A stretch of 64,000 nt of DNA from an uncultured Eubacteriales bacterium (GTDB lineage Bacteria > Bacillota > Clostridia > TANB77 > CAG-508), in the NCBI GenBank assembly GCA_902492015.1, contig CABUJR010000009.1, positions 1 through 64,000 on the forward strand, written 5' to 3'. Positions 1 through 11,734 of the stretch are shown piece after piece; positions within the stretch are counted from its first letter, which is position 1, and each line of letters begins with the position of its first letter. A program made the translations under genes and the position numbers. Under the pieces are notes generated by a model. That model ran no database searches, had not been told where the DNA came from, and worked only from the letters and a program-made list of their open reading frames with translations.

Positions 1-550
1 TACTGGTTTGTATAGGATTGCGGTTATAATATCTCATCTCCTCTGAAAACACACATCCGCAATACTTTTGCATATATAATCCTAATTCACGAGCTTTAGT
101 TTGTCCTTCTCTAAAACCTATTCTAAAATCTCTATATAAAAAGTCAATACCATATTTTTTTGCAAGTTCTTCACAAAGCCTTTTCAATTCTTCATGTTTT
201 TGATAAGGACTTACAAATAATGTACTTGAAAAAGTATCATAACCATTTTCTTTAGCATATTTTACTGTTTCTTCTAATCTAACTCTATAACAATAATTTA
301 CACATCTGTTTTCTAAATCACCTATTACATTTTTACAAAATTCTTTTAAACCATAATTTTCATTAATAATTAAATTTACATTTATCATTTTAGAATATTC
401 TATTAGAGTATCTCTTCTAGTTTTATATTCTATGTATGGATGAATATTAGGATTAAACCAATATAACACTGGCTCTATGTTTTCATTTCTTAAACTTTCT
501 ATACAATATACACTACATGGTGCACAACATGTATGCATTAATAATTTCAT
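1..550 (-). CDS. queH: Epoxyqueuosine reductase QueH (3' end cut by window edge)
   Basis: QueH (DUF208 family) reduces epoxyqueuosine to queuosine, the last step of queuosine tRNA modification, using a metal and iron-sulfur cofactor held by cysteines. The reading frame starts at the ATG at 548-550 and stays open for 183 codons to position 2, where it leaves the window. The family cysteines are visible: HTCCAPC at residues 6-12, C83 and C87, and the CGC at 164-166 followed by a YNRNP segment close to the usual C-terminus, so little is missing. A TATAAT-like box lies at 566-571, but no good ribosome binding site is seen. The family call is firm; the true end lies outside the window. Confidence 0.93.
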   Translation of the reverse strand, partial: MKLLMHTCCAPCSVYCIESLRNENIEPVLYWFNPNIHPYIEYKTRRDTLIEYSKMINVNLIINENYGLKEFCKNVIGDLENRCVNYCYRVRLEETVKYAKENGYDTFSSTLFVSPYQKHEELKRLCEELAKKYGIDFLYRDFRIGFREGQTKARELGLYMQKYCGCVFSEEMRYYNRNPIQTS

Positions 551-665
551 ATTTTTTATAAGTATATTATATCATTCTAAGATTTATATACTTTCTCCTT
601 TCCAATTTTCTGTTCTTTAACTTTTATATTTTTGCTTCTATTATATAAATAATTTTTATAGTATG

Positions 666-3293
666 TTATATTTCTGGGCCATCAGAAAGTCCTGGTTTTC
701 TTGATGATGCAAGCCTTTTTTTCATTTTTACTACTTCAACTTCCAAAAGACCTGTTTTACGAACTATTTCTTCTGTGGATTCACATCCAGCTGATATTAA
801 ATATAAAGCATCCTCTTTTTTCATAGCATTTCTGATAATTTGTCTAAGTTTTCTTAAATCTTCTTTTTCATTTTTTGTTATTCCTTCATTTTCAATATTA
901 TCAGAAATGAATTTATATGCTTTTTTATATTGTCTTTTATGTATACAAATATGTGAATAGTATTGAATATTTTTACTTCCTGCTTGTGTAAAAGATATAG
1001 CATCACCTAACAAGTCTATATCATCTTCAGGAAAATCTTTTGCTTCTATATTTTCCATACAAAGTTCCATCCACTCTTCTACAATAGACATATATTTTGG
1101 ATCTTCTAAAAACTTATCTAATATTTTTTCTGTTTTATTTTTTAGTTCTTTTAGCTTTTTTTCTGGAATTTTTTTCTTTATTTTCCTTATTTTCTTTTTC
1201 GTTTTTTCTATATCAAAAATTTTATTTTCTCTAATATATTTTAAATAATTATCTACTGCTGTTAATGGTATAAATAAAGCTCCTGCTATTTGTTCTTTAG
1301 ACAATCTCATACTTAAGCAATCTCTAATTTGATTTATTGTTTCTTGATTTGGAATTTCTGGAACATCTAAATCTTCTTTAATAGTTATAGTAACTGTTTC
1401 TTTTTCCTTTTCTTCTAACTGTCTTAATTTTCCTCTTTCTATATTTATAACCTGTTTTGCAAATTCATTTCTAGACAATATATGTTTGTATTTTCCATAA
1501 TAAATTTCAAATTCTTCCAGCGATATTTCTTTACCAGGATATAATCCATTTTCTGTTCTTGCATTTTGTATTAATTCTTCTAGTTCTTCTGGTTTCATAA
1601 AAGTTTTTAATAAAATTTCTGTCTCGCCTAATTTTTCTAAATCTTTAATTTCATTTATACTTAATTTCTTATTTTTTAATGAACTCTTGCGCAACTTATA
1701 TACTCTTTTTATTCTTTGTAAAACTGATGGATGCATATCAAAAATTTTATTAGCAAAATAATCTTCTGGCATAACCCCAGCATGTTTATTATAAATTTTC
1801 TTAAATTTCTCATAGTTTATTTTATCTTTTCTATGAAATTTATATTTTGAAATTATTAAATTTTTTAAATTTTCAATTTCCTCATTAGTAGGTAATGGCT
1901 CTTCTAATAAAATATGTGTTTTTTTATGAACTTTATCATGTCTTATATTATTCAAATTTGATTGTGAAATATCAAGAACCTTTTCTGCAAAAATATGTTC
2001 TCTAACTTCTGGAGCATACTTTTGATGTAATTTATGAAAAACTCCATAATTTATTTCATCATCATAATGTAATTTATTTTCTTCTATTACTTTTTTTCTT
2101 AATTCTTTAAAATCTATTTTTTTATGTTTTGAAAATATATATGTTTCATTAATCTTTTCTTCATTCAAAAAATTAAAACTATTTTCTGATATTTCTAGCA
2201 CTAAAGTAGCAAATTGTTTTCTAGATAATATTCCACCATATCTTGCATATAATTCTTCTATCTCTACTAAGGTCTTTTTAACATGATAACCGAAATCATT
2301 CTCTATTTTTATTTTCTCTTTTAACTCTTCTAAATAAGTTTCAGGCACTTCTATTCTAGACAACACATTTATATTATATTTTCTTCTTTTAGCATTTTTC
2401 ACACTATCTATACTAGTATCTAATATTTCTTCAGCAAATACTTCTTTTGTCAATATACCTGCATATTTTTCATATAACTCTTCAAATCTTTCAACTGATA
2501 TCGGATCATCAATATGTAAATTTTCAGATAAAATAACTTTTTCTCTTAAATTTGCAATATAATCTGGATTTATAGGATAACTTGAAAATATAGTTACATC
2601 TTTTCTTGCTCCTTTTGCAAATCTTTTAAAAGTATCTTGTGCTACTTTTAAAACTTTTAATGCAAAATCCTCTTTACTTATATTAAGTTCTGGACTTACA
2701 TATTTATTATATAAGTTTTCAAATTGGTCTAATTTTATTTTTGATTCTATATGTAAGTTTGTTTCATTGTTTACCAAAGTTTCACGAATTTTTCTAATTT
2801 GCTTTGCATCTATAAAGCTTCTTGTCAAAACTTTAGCTTCTGCTGATTTATTAGCATTTAAATCATTAACTCTATGGTCATTTAATGCAAAAACTTCTTC
2901 AGCAAACATTTTTAAAGAAAATCTATTTCCATATAAATCATGCAGTTCTTTTAACTTTTCATCATTTAGTGTATCTCCTTTTTTTAGTCCTGTATCTTCT
3001 AAGACTGATTTTCTTATTTCTTCTAGCTCTTCTTCTTGATAAAATTCTCTTGTTAAAATAGTAGAAGTTCCTCTAATTCCAGCCTGTAACCTATAATAAC
3101 TTGCATAATCTATATCTAAAAAATATTTTGCAAATTCTTTTTGAGTAAGCCCATTTCCATATTCTTCATATAACTTTTGAAATCTACTATACTCAATCTC
3201 ATCTTCAATATGCAAATTCTCTTTTCTTATCATGAATCTTCTTTTATTATGCGTGCTCTGATAAGTAATTTTACTTTGTAAAGATAATTTCAT
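666..3293 (-). CDS. Protein of eight tandem ~75-residue helix-turn-helix-like repeats
   Basis: An 875-residue protein of unknown function. After a basic 24-residue leader, residues 25-663 hold eight tandem units of about 75-95 residues. The common pattern is a start like ENLHIDDxI, then FEELYEKYAGILT, then FAEEVLDIS, a basic variable stretch, and a charged helix like LEELREKV. The central part (small loop, FAxxVLxIS, then a variable helix) looks like a helix-turn-helix with family-like spacing. Residues 664-875 contain another HTH-like piece (LSKEQIAGALFIPLTAV), a lysine-rich coiled stretch and a final HTH-like segment (STEEIVRKTGLLEVEV). There is no signal peptide or membrane segment. The ATG at 3293 has GGAG six bases upstream. 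An array of DNA- or RNA-binding modules is plausible, but this is inference. Confidence 0.85.
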   Translation of the reverse strand: MKLSLQSKITYQSTHNKRRFMIRKENLHIEDEIEYSRFQKLYEEYGNGLTQKEFAKYFLDIDYASYYRLQAGIRGTSTILTREFYQEEELEEIRKSVLEDTGLKKGDTLNDEKLKELHDLYGNRFSLKMFAEEVFALNDHRVNDLNANKSAEAKVLTRSFIDAKQIRKIRETLVNNETNLHIESKIKLDQFENLYNKYVSPELNISKEDFALKVLKVAQDTFKRFAKGARKDVTIFSSYPINPDYIANLREKVILSENLHIDDPISVERFEELYEKYAGILTKEVFAEEILDTSIDSVKNAKRRKYNINVLSRIEVPETYLEELKEKIKIENDFGYHVKKTLVEIEELYARYGGILSRKQFATLVLEISENSFNFLNEEKINETYIFSKHKKIDFKELRKKVIEENKLHYDDEINYGVFHKLHQKYAPEVREHIFAEKVLDISQSNLNNIRHDKVHKKTHILLEEPLPTNEEIENLKNLIISKYKFHRKDKINYEKFKKIYNKHAGVMPEDYFANKIFDMHPSVLQRIKRVYKLRKSSLKNKKLSINEIKDLEKLGETEILLKTFMKPEELEELIQNARTENGLYPGKEISLEEFEIYYGKYKHILSRNEFAKQVINIERGKLRQLEEKEKETVTITIKEDLDVPEIPNQETINQIRDCLSMRLSKEQIAGALFIPLTAVDNYLKYIRENKIFDIEKTKKKIRKIKKKIPEKKLKELKNKTEKILDKFLEDPKYMSIVEEWMELCMENIEAKDFPEDDIDLLGDAISFTQAGSKNIQYYSHICIHKRQYKKAYKFISDNIENEGITKNEKEDLRKLRQIIRNAMKKEDALYLISAGCESTEEIVRKTGLLEVEVVKMKKRLASSRKPGLSDGPEI
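1305..3221 (-). repeat. Eight in-frame protein-coding repeats
   Basis: Approximate units by residue of the 875-residue protein: 25-100, 101-176, 177-256, 257-331, 332-405, 406-483, 484-579 and 580-663. Each shares the LYxKY core and the FAxxVLxIS core. The region between the FA core and the next unit is the most variable, both in sequence and in net charge. At the DNA level the units are well diverged, so this is an old duplication rather than a recent expansion. Confidence 0.8.
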
Positions 3294-3370
3294 TTTCTCT
3301 CCATAAAAATCAACTTAAAAATTCTTTACTTTTGTACCCAAGTAGTTAATAGTTTTAGTACTCTTATATT

Positions 3371-5353
3371 TTATTCCCAAAAACAAACTGTATATCTCAT
3401 CTCATAATATTTTTCTGGTGAATTAGACTTCATATAACTTTTTTCTGAAACGATTCCAGCTGAAATACTTACAAAAAAAGTATATATTGTAATTACAGCT
3501 AAAATTTTTTCTAATATTTTTTTTGCTTCATTAGTTTTTAATGAATTATATATAATCATAAAAATTAATATTCCTGATAAGACTAGCATCCAGCCATAAT
3601 CTATTAAATATCTTTGGTTACTTCCTGCCATCATTAAACTGATTATTGCTATTATTAAGGCAACAATTACTAATGAATTTACAAGTATTTTTAATGCTTT
3701 ATTTTCTATTTTTTTATTAGCCTTAATTATGTAAAAATTCATAAAACATATTGGAACTAACATAAAAATTCCAGCAATCATATTTTCTATATAATAATAT
3801 CCATAAAAAGTTATCAGTTCATTATGATTATTTAAAAATGGAAATTCAGCTTTAAAGATTGGTATACTAAATAAATTTGCAATTATTCCTGTTGGAATTG
3901 CCCAAATTCTACTTCCTAATTCTTTCATATTATTTATTGTCATTTGATATTTTGCTCCAAACTCAAATACATTTCCAAATCTTACATAATTAAACCACAT
4001 AAGCAATGCTCCAACTGTAAGATAAGGAATTGCAACAGCAAATATCAATTTAATAAGTGGACTTTTAGCATTTTTAAAATTTTTAATATTTTTTATTAAT
4101 AAACTAATTAAAAATGGCAATATTAAAATTGAAGCTAATAAGTCTGTTGGTCTACAAGCCACTGAAAGAGCTAAACATAAAGAACCTAGAAAAATATATC
4201 TATATTTTTTGTTTTCTTCTTCACTAGCTCTTATTATAAAATACAATCCTTGAAGCACAAAATATAAACCTGCTACAATAACTAACTCATATACTCTTGC
4301 CATCCCATTTGCATATAATAGTAGAGATCCTGAACACAATATTATTAAAAAATATACTACAAATTTAAATGGTATTTTTTCAAAAAATCTACTCAAAATT
4401 TTTAATAATATTTCTTTTAATAAAACAAATATCAGTATTGAAAAAGTGAAAACAACAACTTTCATACTCAATACTTGTTTTGTAATAATAAAATATGGTA
4501 AAAATATTAATAATAGTGGTAATATACCAAAATAAATATATTGATGACCATTATAAAAAGCTGTATCCCATAAATAATCTACATCTCTTTCTGTTTCTTC
4601 TCCTCTAGTTATATAATCATAAGGATTTTCTAAGCTTAGAAATTTTTCACTTGGTTCTTGATTTAAATAGAATTTACCATCTAAAATAGCTTCTACATAA
4701 TCTTTATTGTAAATCTCAGACTCATCAACTGCTGAATAATTATTTATAAAGGCTGTTAAAACAAAGAATATTGCCAATATTAGAAGTAAAATTCCTTCTT
4801 GTCTTAAGTCCTCTATTGAATATTCTTCGTTAAAAAACTTGGATTTTTTAAGAGAGTATATAAATAAAATTATAATAAAAGTACAAATAAATCTTACTAT
4901 ATTAAAATCAAAAGGTATTTTTTCATTTATTGTTATTCCTTCAAATTTTCCAGAATCATAAATTTCCTTATCTATTGAAACTATAAAACCTTTCACTTCT
5001 CCAGATAAATATAATGGCATATACTTTGATTTTTCATAATCTCTTATATATTCTTTAGAATTTAATCCACTATATTCATCACTTGTCGCGTCTGAATAAA
5101 ATACCTTGTATTCAGATACTTTTCCAACATGTGTAAAATTTAATTTTATTGTTGCTACTTTTTTATTTATATTATCAAATTCGATAAATGCTTTATTGTC
5201 ATCTTCTCCATAATATAAAAATTTACCTTCACTATAATAGTTTTTTTCATATTTTCCCCAAAAAGTACGATAAGAAGTAATGTTAAAAACAATTACTTCT
5301 AAAAATAACGCACATATTAAAATAATCAACAATTTAGAAAAATTTTTTCTCAT
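3371..5353 (-). CDS. Polytopic GT-C-like membrane protein
   Basis: A membrane protein of about 660 residues with an N-terminal anchor, an extracytoplasmic region of about 130 residues, then roughly ten or more hydrophobic segments. The layout and the acidic loop before the membrane array (AVDESEIYNKDYVEA) resemble GT-C fold lipid-linked sugar transferases, though I see no diagnostic catalytic motif. I chose the ATG at 5353 because AAGGAAG lies just upstream; an upstream in-frame ATG at 5398 sits inside the end of the neighbouring gene and lacks a ribosome binding site. The gene follows a UDP-galactopyranose-mutase-like flavoprotein by only about 25 bases, suggesting co-transcription and a surface polysaccharide role. 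Substrate unknown. Confidence 0.75.
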   Translation of the reverse strand: MRKNFSKLLIILICALFLEVIVFNITSYRTFWGKYEKNYYSEGKFLYYGEDDNKAFIEFDNINKKVATIKLNFTHVGKVSEYKVFYSDATSDEYSGLNSKEYIRDYEKSKYMPLYLSGEVKGFIVSIDKEIYDSGKFEGITINEKIPFDFNIVRFICTFIIILFIYSLKKSKFFNEEYSIEDLRQEGILLLILAIFFVLTAFINNYSAVDESEIYNKDYVEAILDGKFYLNQEPSEKFLSLENPYDYITRGEETERDVDYLWDTAFYNGHQYIYFGILPLLLIFLPYFIITKQVLSMKVVVFTFSILIFVLLKEILLKILSRFFEKIPFKFVVYFLIILCSGSLLLYANGMARVYELVIVAGLYFVLQGLYFIIRASEEENKKYRYIFLGSLCLALSVACRPTDLLASILILPFLISLLIKNIKNFKNAKSPLIKLIFAVAIPYLTVGALLMWFNYVRFGNVFEFGAKYQMTINNMKELGSRIWAIPTGIIANLFSIPIFKAEFPFLNNHNELITFYGYYYIENMIAGIFMLVPICFMNFYIIKANKKIENKALKILVNSLVIVALIIAIISLMMAGSNQRYLIDYGWMLVLSGILIFMIIYNSLKTNEAKKILEKILAVITIYTFFVSISAGIVSEKSYMKSNSPEKYYEMRYTVCFWE

Positions 5354-5378
5354 CTTTCTTCCTTTATTAATAAATTTT

Positions 5379-6944
5379 CTAATTAGATTTTTCTTCATGA
5401 TATTCTTTTTCTGTATTTACATTCCAAATATTTTCTTTTGTTTTTATTCCGTTTTTTATGTTATTTACTGCTTCAAATGCAGTTACCATAGAATGGTCCA
5501 TATTATTATATCTATGTTGTCCATTTCTACCTATACAATATAAATTATCAAATTTATCTAAATATTTAATAAGTTTATCTATATTATCATAGGTATCAAA
5601 ATAAGCTGGATATGCTTTTTTTACTTTTTCTCTATGTGTATCTAAAACATCTTCTCTATTTACTATTTTTTTACTCTCAAGCTCATCTATAGCAAGATTA
5701 ACAAATTCTTCATCAGACATATTCCAATATTTATCGCCTTCATTACAGAAATACTCCAAACCTATCCATACAGTATTTTCTGCATCTTTTACTAAATATG
5801 GTGACCAGTTATTAAATATTTGAATTCTTCCAAATTTTACACTTGGATCTTGAACATAAATCCAACAATCTGGTATAATATTTCCCAATGTTTTCATTTT
5901 AGTTTTATTTTTAAGATTTAATTTCTTAACTAATACTCCAACTGTTTGGAAATCTCTATATGGTAGACCTGATGCAATATCTATCATATCTTTTGGTACC
6001 TTATCACCTTTAAAACCTTCAACTAAATCTTTTACAGGCATTGTAGAAATAAATATATCTCCTGATAATACTTCTTTTTTGCCATTTACTTCACATTCTA
6101 CACTTTTTATTGTATTACCTTCTATATTTAATTTCTTAACAGAATATCCTTTTTGAATCTTTCCGCCTTTTTCTATGATTCTATCTGCTAGTGTTTCCCA
6201 TAACTGACCTGGTCCTAATTTAGGATACCAAAATTGTTCTATCAAAGATGTTTCTACTTTTCCATTTTTGTTTTTTCTTCCAAAAATTTTTGAAAAAGCA
6301 TCTTTTAATACGGCAGTAATTGAAAGTCCTTTTACTCTTTGAGCTCCCCAATCTGCTGAAATTTCTTTTGGATGTCTTCCCCAAAGTTTATAAGTGTATT
6401 TTTCAAAAAATAAACTATATAACTCTTTACCAAAACGATTAATATAAAAATTCTCTAAAGATGTTTCTTTCTTTTTTACAAATATTGATTTTAAATAACT
6501 AAAACCTGCTTTGATTGTTCTTATTAATCCCATATTAGTAAAAGTTTGTAATTTTAAACTTATTGGATAATCAAAGAATTTATTTAATGTATAAATCCTT
6601 GAAACTCTAGTTCTTATAAGCATTACTTGATCTTCTTTTTCTGGGTTAGGTCCACCTTTTTTTAGTGGCTTTTCTCTTCCTAATTTTTCATCATCAAAAG
6701 AATTTTCTCCTTGTAATGGCATAAGATCTTCCCAAAAATCCATTACTCTTTTATCTTTTGAAAAAAACCTATGTCCTCCTATATCCATTCTATTACCATT
6801 ATATTTAACAGTTCTAGAAATTCCTCCTATTTCTTGTGACTCTTCTAAAATAGTAACTTCATATTCTTCTTTACCGTCTTTTAATAATTCATATCCTGCT
6901 GTAAGTCCAGCAGGTCCAGCGCCTATTATTATAACTTTTTTCAT
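5379..6944 (-). CDS. FAD-dependent amine oxidase/UDP-galactopyranose mutase-like protein
   Basis: A 521-residue flavoprotein. The dinucleotide-binding motif GAGPAG is at residues 8-13, followed by the family's GGISRT and DIGGHRFF segments that contact FAD. The fold family includes protoporphyrinogen oxidase, phytoene desaturase-like proteins and UDP-galactopyranose mutase. The GGHRFF-type motif and the partner membrane protein favour a mutase-like role in cell-surface glycan synthesis. The protein is cytoplasmic, with no signal peptide. The C-terminus carries [15 protein letters not shown], a typical conserved end in this family. The start at 6944 has a weak purine-rich site. The exact substrate cannot be told from sequence. 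Confidence 0.82.
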   Translation of the reverse strand: MKKVIIIGAGPAGLTAGYELLKDGKEEYEVTILEESQEIGGISRTVKYNGNRMDIGGHRFFSKDKRVMDFWEDLMPLQGENSFDDEKLGREKPLKKGGPNPEKEDQVMLIRTRVSRIYTLNKFFDYPISLKLQTFTNMGLIRTIKAGFSYLKSIFVKKKETSLENFYINRFGKELYSLFFEKYTYKLWGRHPKEISADWGAQRVKGLSITAVLKDAFSKIFGRKNKNGKVETSLIEQFWYPKLGPGQLWETLADRIIEKGGKIQKGYSVKKLNIEGNTIKSVECEVNGKKEVLSGDIFISTMPVKDLVEGFKGDKVPKDMIDIASGLPYRDFQTVGVLVKKLNLKNKTKMKTLGNIIPDCWIYVQDPSVKFGRIQIFNNWSPYLVKDAENTVWIGLEYFCNEGDKYWNMSDEEFVNLAIDELESKKIVNREDVLDTHREKVKKAYPAYFDTYDNIDKLIKYLDKFDNLYCIGRNGQHRYNNMDHSMVTAFEAVNNIKNGIKTKENIWNVNTEKEYHEEKSN

Positions 6945-6992
6945 CTTTTTCTTAATACTAATACTTTAGTAACCTTTCTTATAATTTAATAA

Positions 6993-8000
6993 TTATGCTT
7001 TATATTCTATTCCTAAATGTTCATAACCTGTTTTTGTTACAATCCTACCCCTTGGAGTTCTCGCAAGAAAACCAATTTGCATTAAATATGGTTCATATAC
7101 ATCTTCTATTGTTTCAACTTCTTCATTCAAAGTTGCTGCCAAGGTTTCAACACCAACAGCTTTACCTGCATATTTATAAATAATAGTTTCTAAGATTCTT
7201 CTATCTGTGTTATCTAAACCTAGTTCATCTATATCAAGTTTGTCAAGTGCAAGTTTAGTTATATCTAAAGTTAAATTTCCATCTCCCAAAACTAATGCAT
7301 AATCTCTAACTCTTTTTAATAATCTGTTTGCAATTCTTGGTGTTCCTCTAGATCTTTTAGCAAGCTCTTCTGCTGCTTCTTTATTTATTTTTATATTTAA
7401 TAACTCACTAGACCTTTGTATTATTGTTGTTAAATCTTTTACAGAATATAATTCTAATTTTGAAACAATTCCAAATCTATCTCTCAAAGGTGTTGATAGT
7501 GAACCAATTCTTGTTGTCGCACCAACTAAAGTAAACTTTGGCAAATCTAATCTAATAGATTTTGCTGTTGGACCTTTTCCAATTATTATATCTAAGCAAA
7601 AGTCTTCTAATGCAGGATATAAAATTTCTTCAATATTTTTATTCATTCTATGTATTTCATCTATAAATAAAACATCATGTTCTGATAGGTTTGTAAGCAA
7701 TGCTGCCAAGTCTCCTGGCCTTTCTATTGCTGGTCCAGAAGTTACTTTTAAATTTGAACCAAGCTCATTTGCTATAATGTTAGAAAGTGTTGTTTTTCCA
7801 AGCCCTGGTGGTCCATAAAGAAGTACATGATCTAAAGCTTCACCTCTTTTTTTAGCAGCTTCTATATAAATTTTCATATTTTCTTTTACTTTATTTTGTC
7901 CAATATATTCACTTAATTTTTTAGGTCTTAATGAAATTTCTGATAATTCTTCATCATACGTTACATTAGGATCTAAAATCCCTTTGTTATATTCTTCCAC
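6993..8000 (-). CDS. ruvB: Holliday junction branch migration ATPase RuvB
   Basis: RuvB forms hexameric rings that pull DNA through the RuvA-bound Holliday junction during recombinational repair. The 335-residue length is normal. Walker A GPPGLGKT is at residues 63-70, Walker B LFIDEIH at 111-117, the sensor region [18 protein letters not shown] follows, and the C-terminal winged helix ends with TPRGRIVT. The start is a GTG at 8000 preceded by a run of G residues and GGAAG, a strong site. No ruvA or ruvC lies next to it here, which is unusual, since ruvA is normally adjacent. Confidence 0.97.
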   Translation of the reverse strand: MEEYNKGILDPNVTYDEELSEISLRPKKLSEYIGQNKVKENMKIYIEAAKKRGEALDHVLLYGPPGLGKTTLSNIIANELGSNLKVTSGPAIERPGDLAALLTNLSEHDVLFIDEIHRMNKNIEEILYPALEDFCLDIIIGKGPTAKSIRLDLPKFTLVGATTRIGSLSTPLRDRFGIVSKLELYSVKDLTTIIQRSSELLNIKINKEAAEELAKRSRGTPRIANRLLKRVRDYALVLGDGNLTLDITKLALDKLDIDELGLDNTDRRILETIIYKYAGKAVGVETLAATLNEEVETIEDVYEPYLMQIGFLARTPRGRIVTKTGYEHLGIEYKA

Positions 8001-8033
8001 AAACTTCCCCCCGAAAATTTCTTCTATAATACT

Positions 8034-8276
8034 TTAACTTAAACCAGTATCATATTCAATATCTTCCATATATGGAAATATCTCCTTTACTCTTTTTAAA
8101 GTATAAATAGCATTTTTAGGATGAGGACATTTTTCTGGTGCCTCGATTAATTCATTTTTATAACAATTTTGAGTTAATTTATATATCAAGTATCTACAAT
8201 TTAAATAATTATAGAATATTTTATATCCATTATCTAAATCTTCCCAAAACATCTCAAAAGTATAATTATTTTCCAC
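8034..8276 (-). CDS. Small hypothetical protein (80 aa)
   Basis: An 80-residue protein that I do not recognise. It is rich in Tyr, Asn and acidic residues, with no membrane segment and two cysteines in the middle (NCRYL and QNCYK) plus one in KCPHP. The start is a GTG at 8276 with AAGGGGAA about eight bases upstream, which is good support for real translation. It sits 33 bases before ruvB in the same direction, so it is probably in the same transcript as ruvB, the DUF3592-like gene and ligA. Confidence 0.6.
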   Translation of the reverse strand: MENNYTFEMFWEDLDNGYKIFYNYLNCRYLIYKLTQNCYKNELIEAPEKCPHPKNAIYTLKRVKEIFPYMEDIEYDTGLS

Positions 8277-8309
8277 AGTTATAAATTCCCCTTAAAAACA
8301 CATAATTAT

Positions 8310-9002
8310 TTATGCAGCAAGTACTGTTATTATCATTCCTAAACCTGATATAAAAAAGCTTATTCCAATTATATAGATAAGCATTAAAGATGCTTTTGAA
8401 GCTTTTATATATACTTCTTCTGGCTTCTTTTCATTAATTCTAACATCAATTCTTGAGCCTACATTAGGAATTTGTGTTTTTTTGTATTTTTCCGTACATT
8501 TTGTATACACTTCTCCATTATATTCATACTGATAAACAGGTGCATAAGCAACTGAATTATTAGATAGTTTCACTTCTTTTAGATCTACACATTCTGCTTT
8601 TACAACTTTTTTACATCTTCTTTCTGCTGAATTTTCTAAAACTCCTGGAACTATTAGCATTGCGATACCAATAACAGTAATTGCTGTTGACAAAAATGCA
8701 GGAAATACATTACTATGATTTGCTAAGTTTGCATTAAATAAATATCCCCACTCACTAATTGCAGGAAGAATTATGCATCCAATTCCTGTTACTATAAGTG
8801 CAGCTCCTGCTACTTGTTTTCTGCAAAGAAATATAATTCCCATTACTAAAAATAATTGTCCAAAAGTCATTATTGCAAAAGTTACTTGATTTAAACCTGA
8901 AAAGTAAAACATTAATGCAACAGATAATACTGCCCAAATAATACATGCCCAAGAAATTATTGTGTCATGTACTAAAAATTTTTCATTTGTTTCTTCTTTC
9001 AT
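8310..9002 (-). CDS. DUF3592-like membrane protein
   Basis: A membrane protein of about 230 residues with four or five hydrophobic segments in the first 125 residues, a soluble beta-rich stretch (YAPVYQYEYNGEVY, then a basic-acidic segment ending VRINEKKPEEVYI), and a final membrane helix. The soluble part matches the pattern of DUF3592, a family of unknown function. I prefer the ATG at 9002, which has AAAGGA about nine bases upstream. An in-frame ATG at 9023 overlaps the ligA stop as ATGA and could be used by translational coupling, adding seven residues. The gene lies directly after ligA in one transcript. Confidence 0.72.
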   Translation of the reverse strand: MKEETNEKFLVHDTIISWACIIWAVLSVALMFYFSGLNQVTFAIMTFGQLFLVMGIIFLCRKQVAGAALIVTGIGCIILPAISEWGYLFNANLANHSNVFPAFLSTAITVIGIAMLIVPGVLENSAERRCKKVVKAECVDLKEVKLSNNSVAYAPVYQYEYNGEVYTKCTEKYKKTQIPNVGSRIDVRINEKKPEEVYIKASKASLMLIYIIGISFFISGLGMIITVLAA

Positions 9003-9019
9003 TTTCCAATTTCCTTTCT

Positions 9020-11696
<2,677 letters not shown>

Positions 11697-11734
11697 ACAT
11701 AAATTCCTTTCTCAAATTCTAATTTTAAATTCTT

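Noticed and set aside
1305..3221. DNA-level recent tandem repeats in the eight-repeat gene
   Set aside because: The units are well diverged at the nucleotide level; similarity is clear only in protein.
5353..5398. Longer start for the GT-C-like gene
   Set aside because: The ATG at 5398 lies inside the flavoprotein gene and has no ribosome binding site, while 5353 has AAGGAAG.
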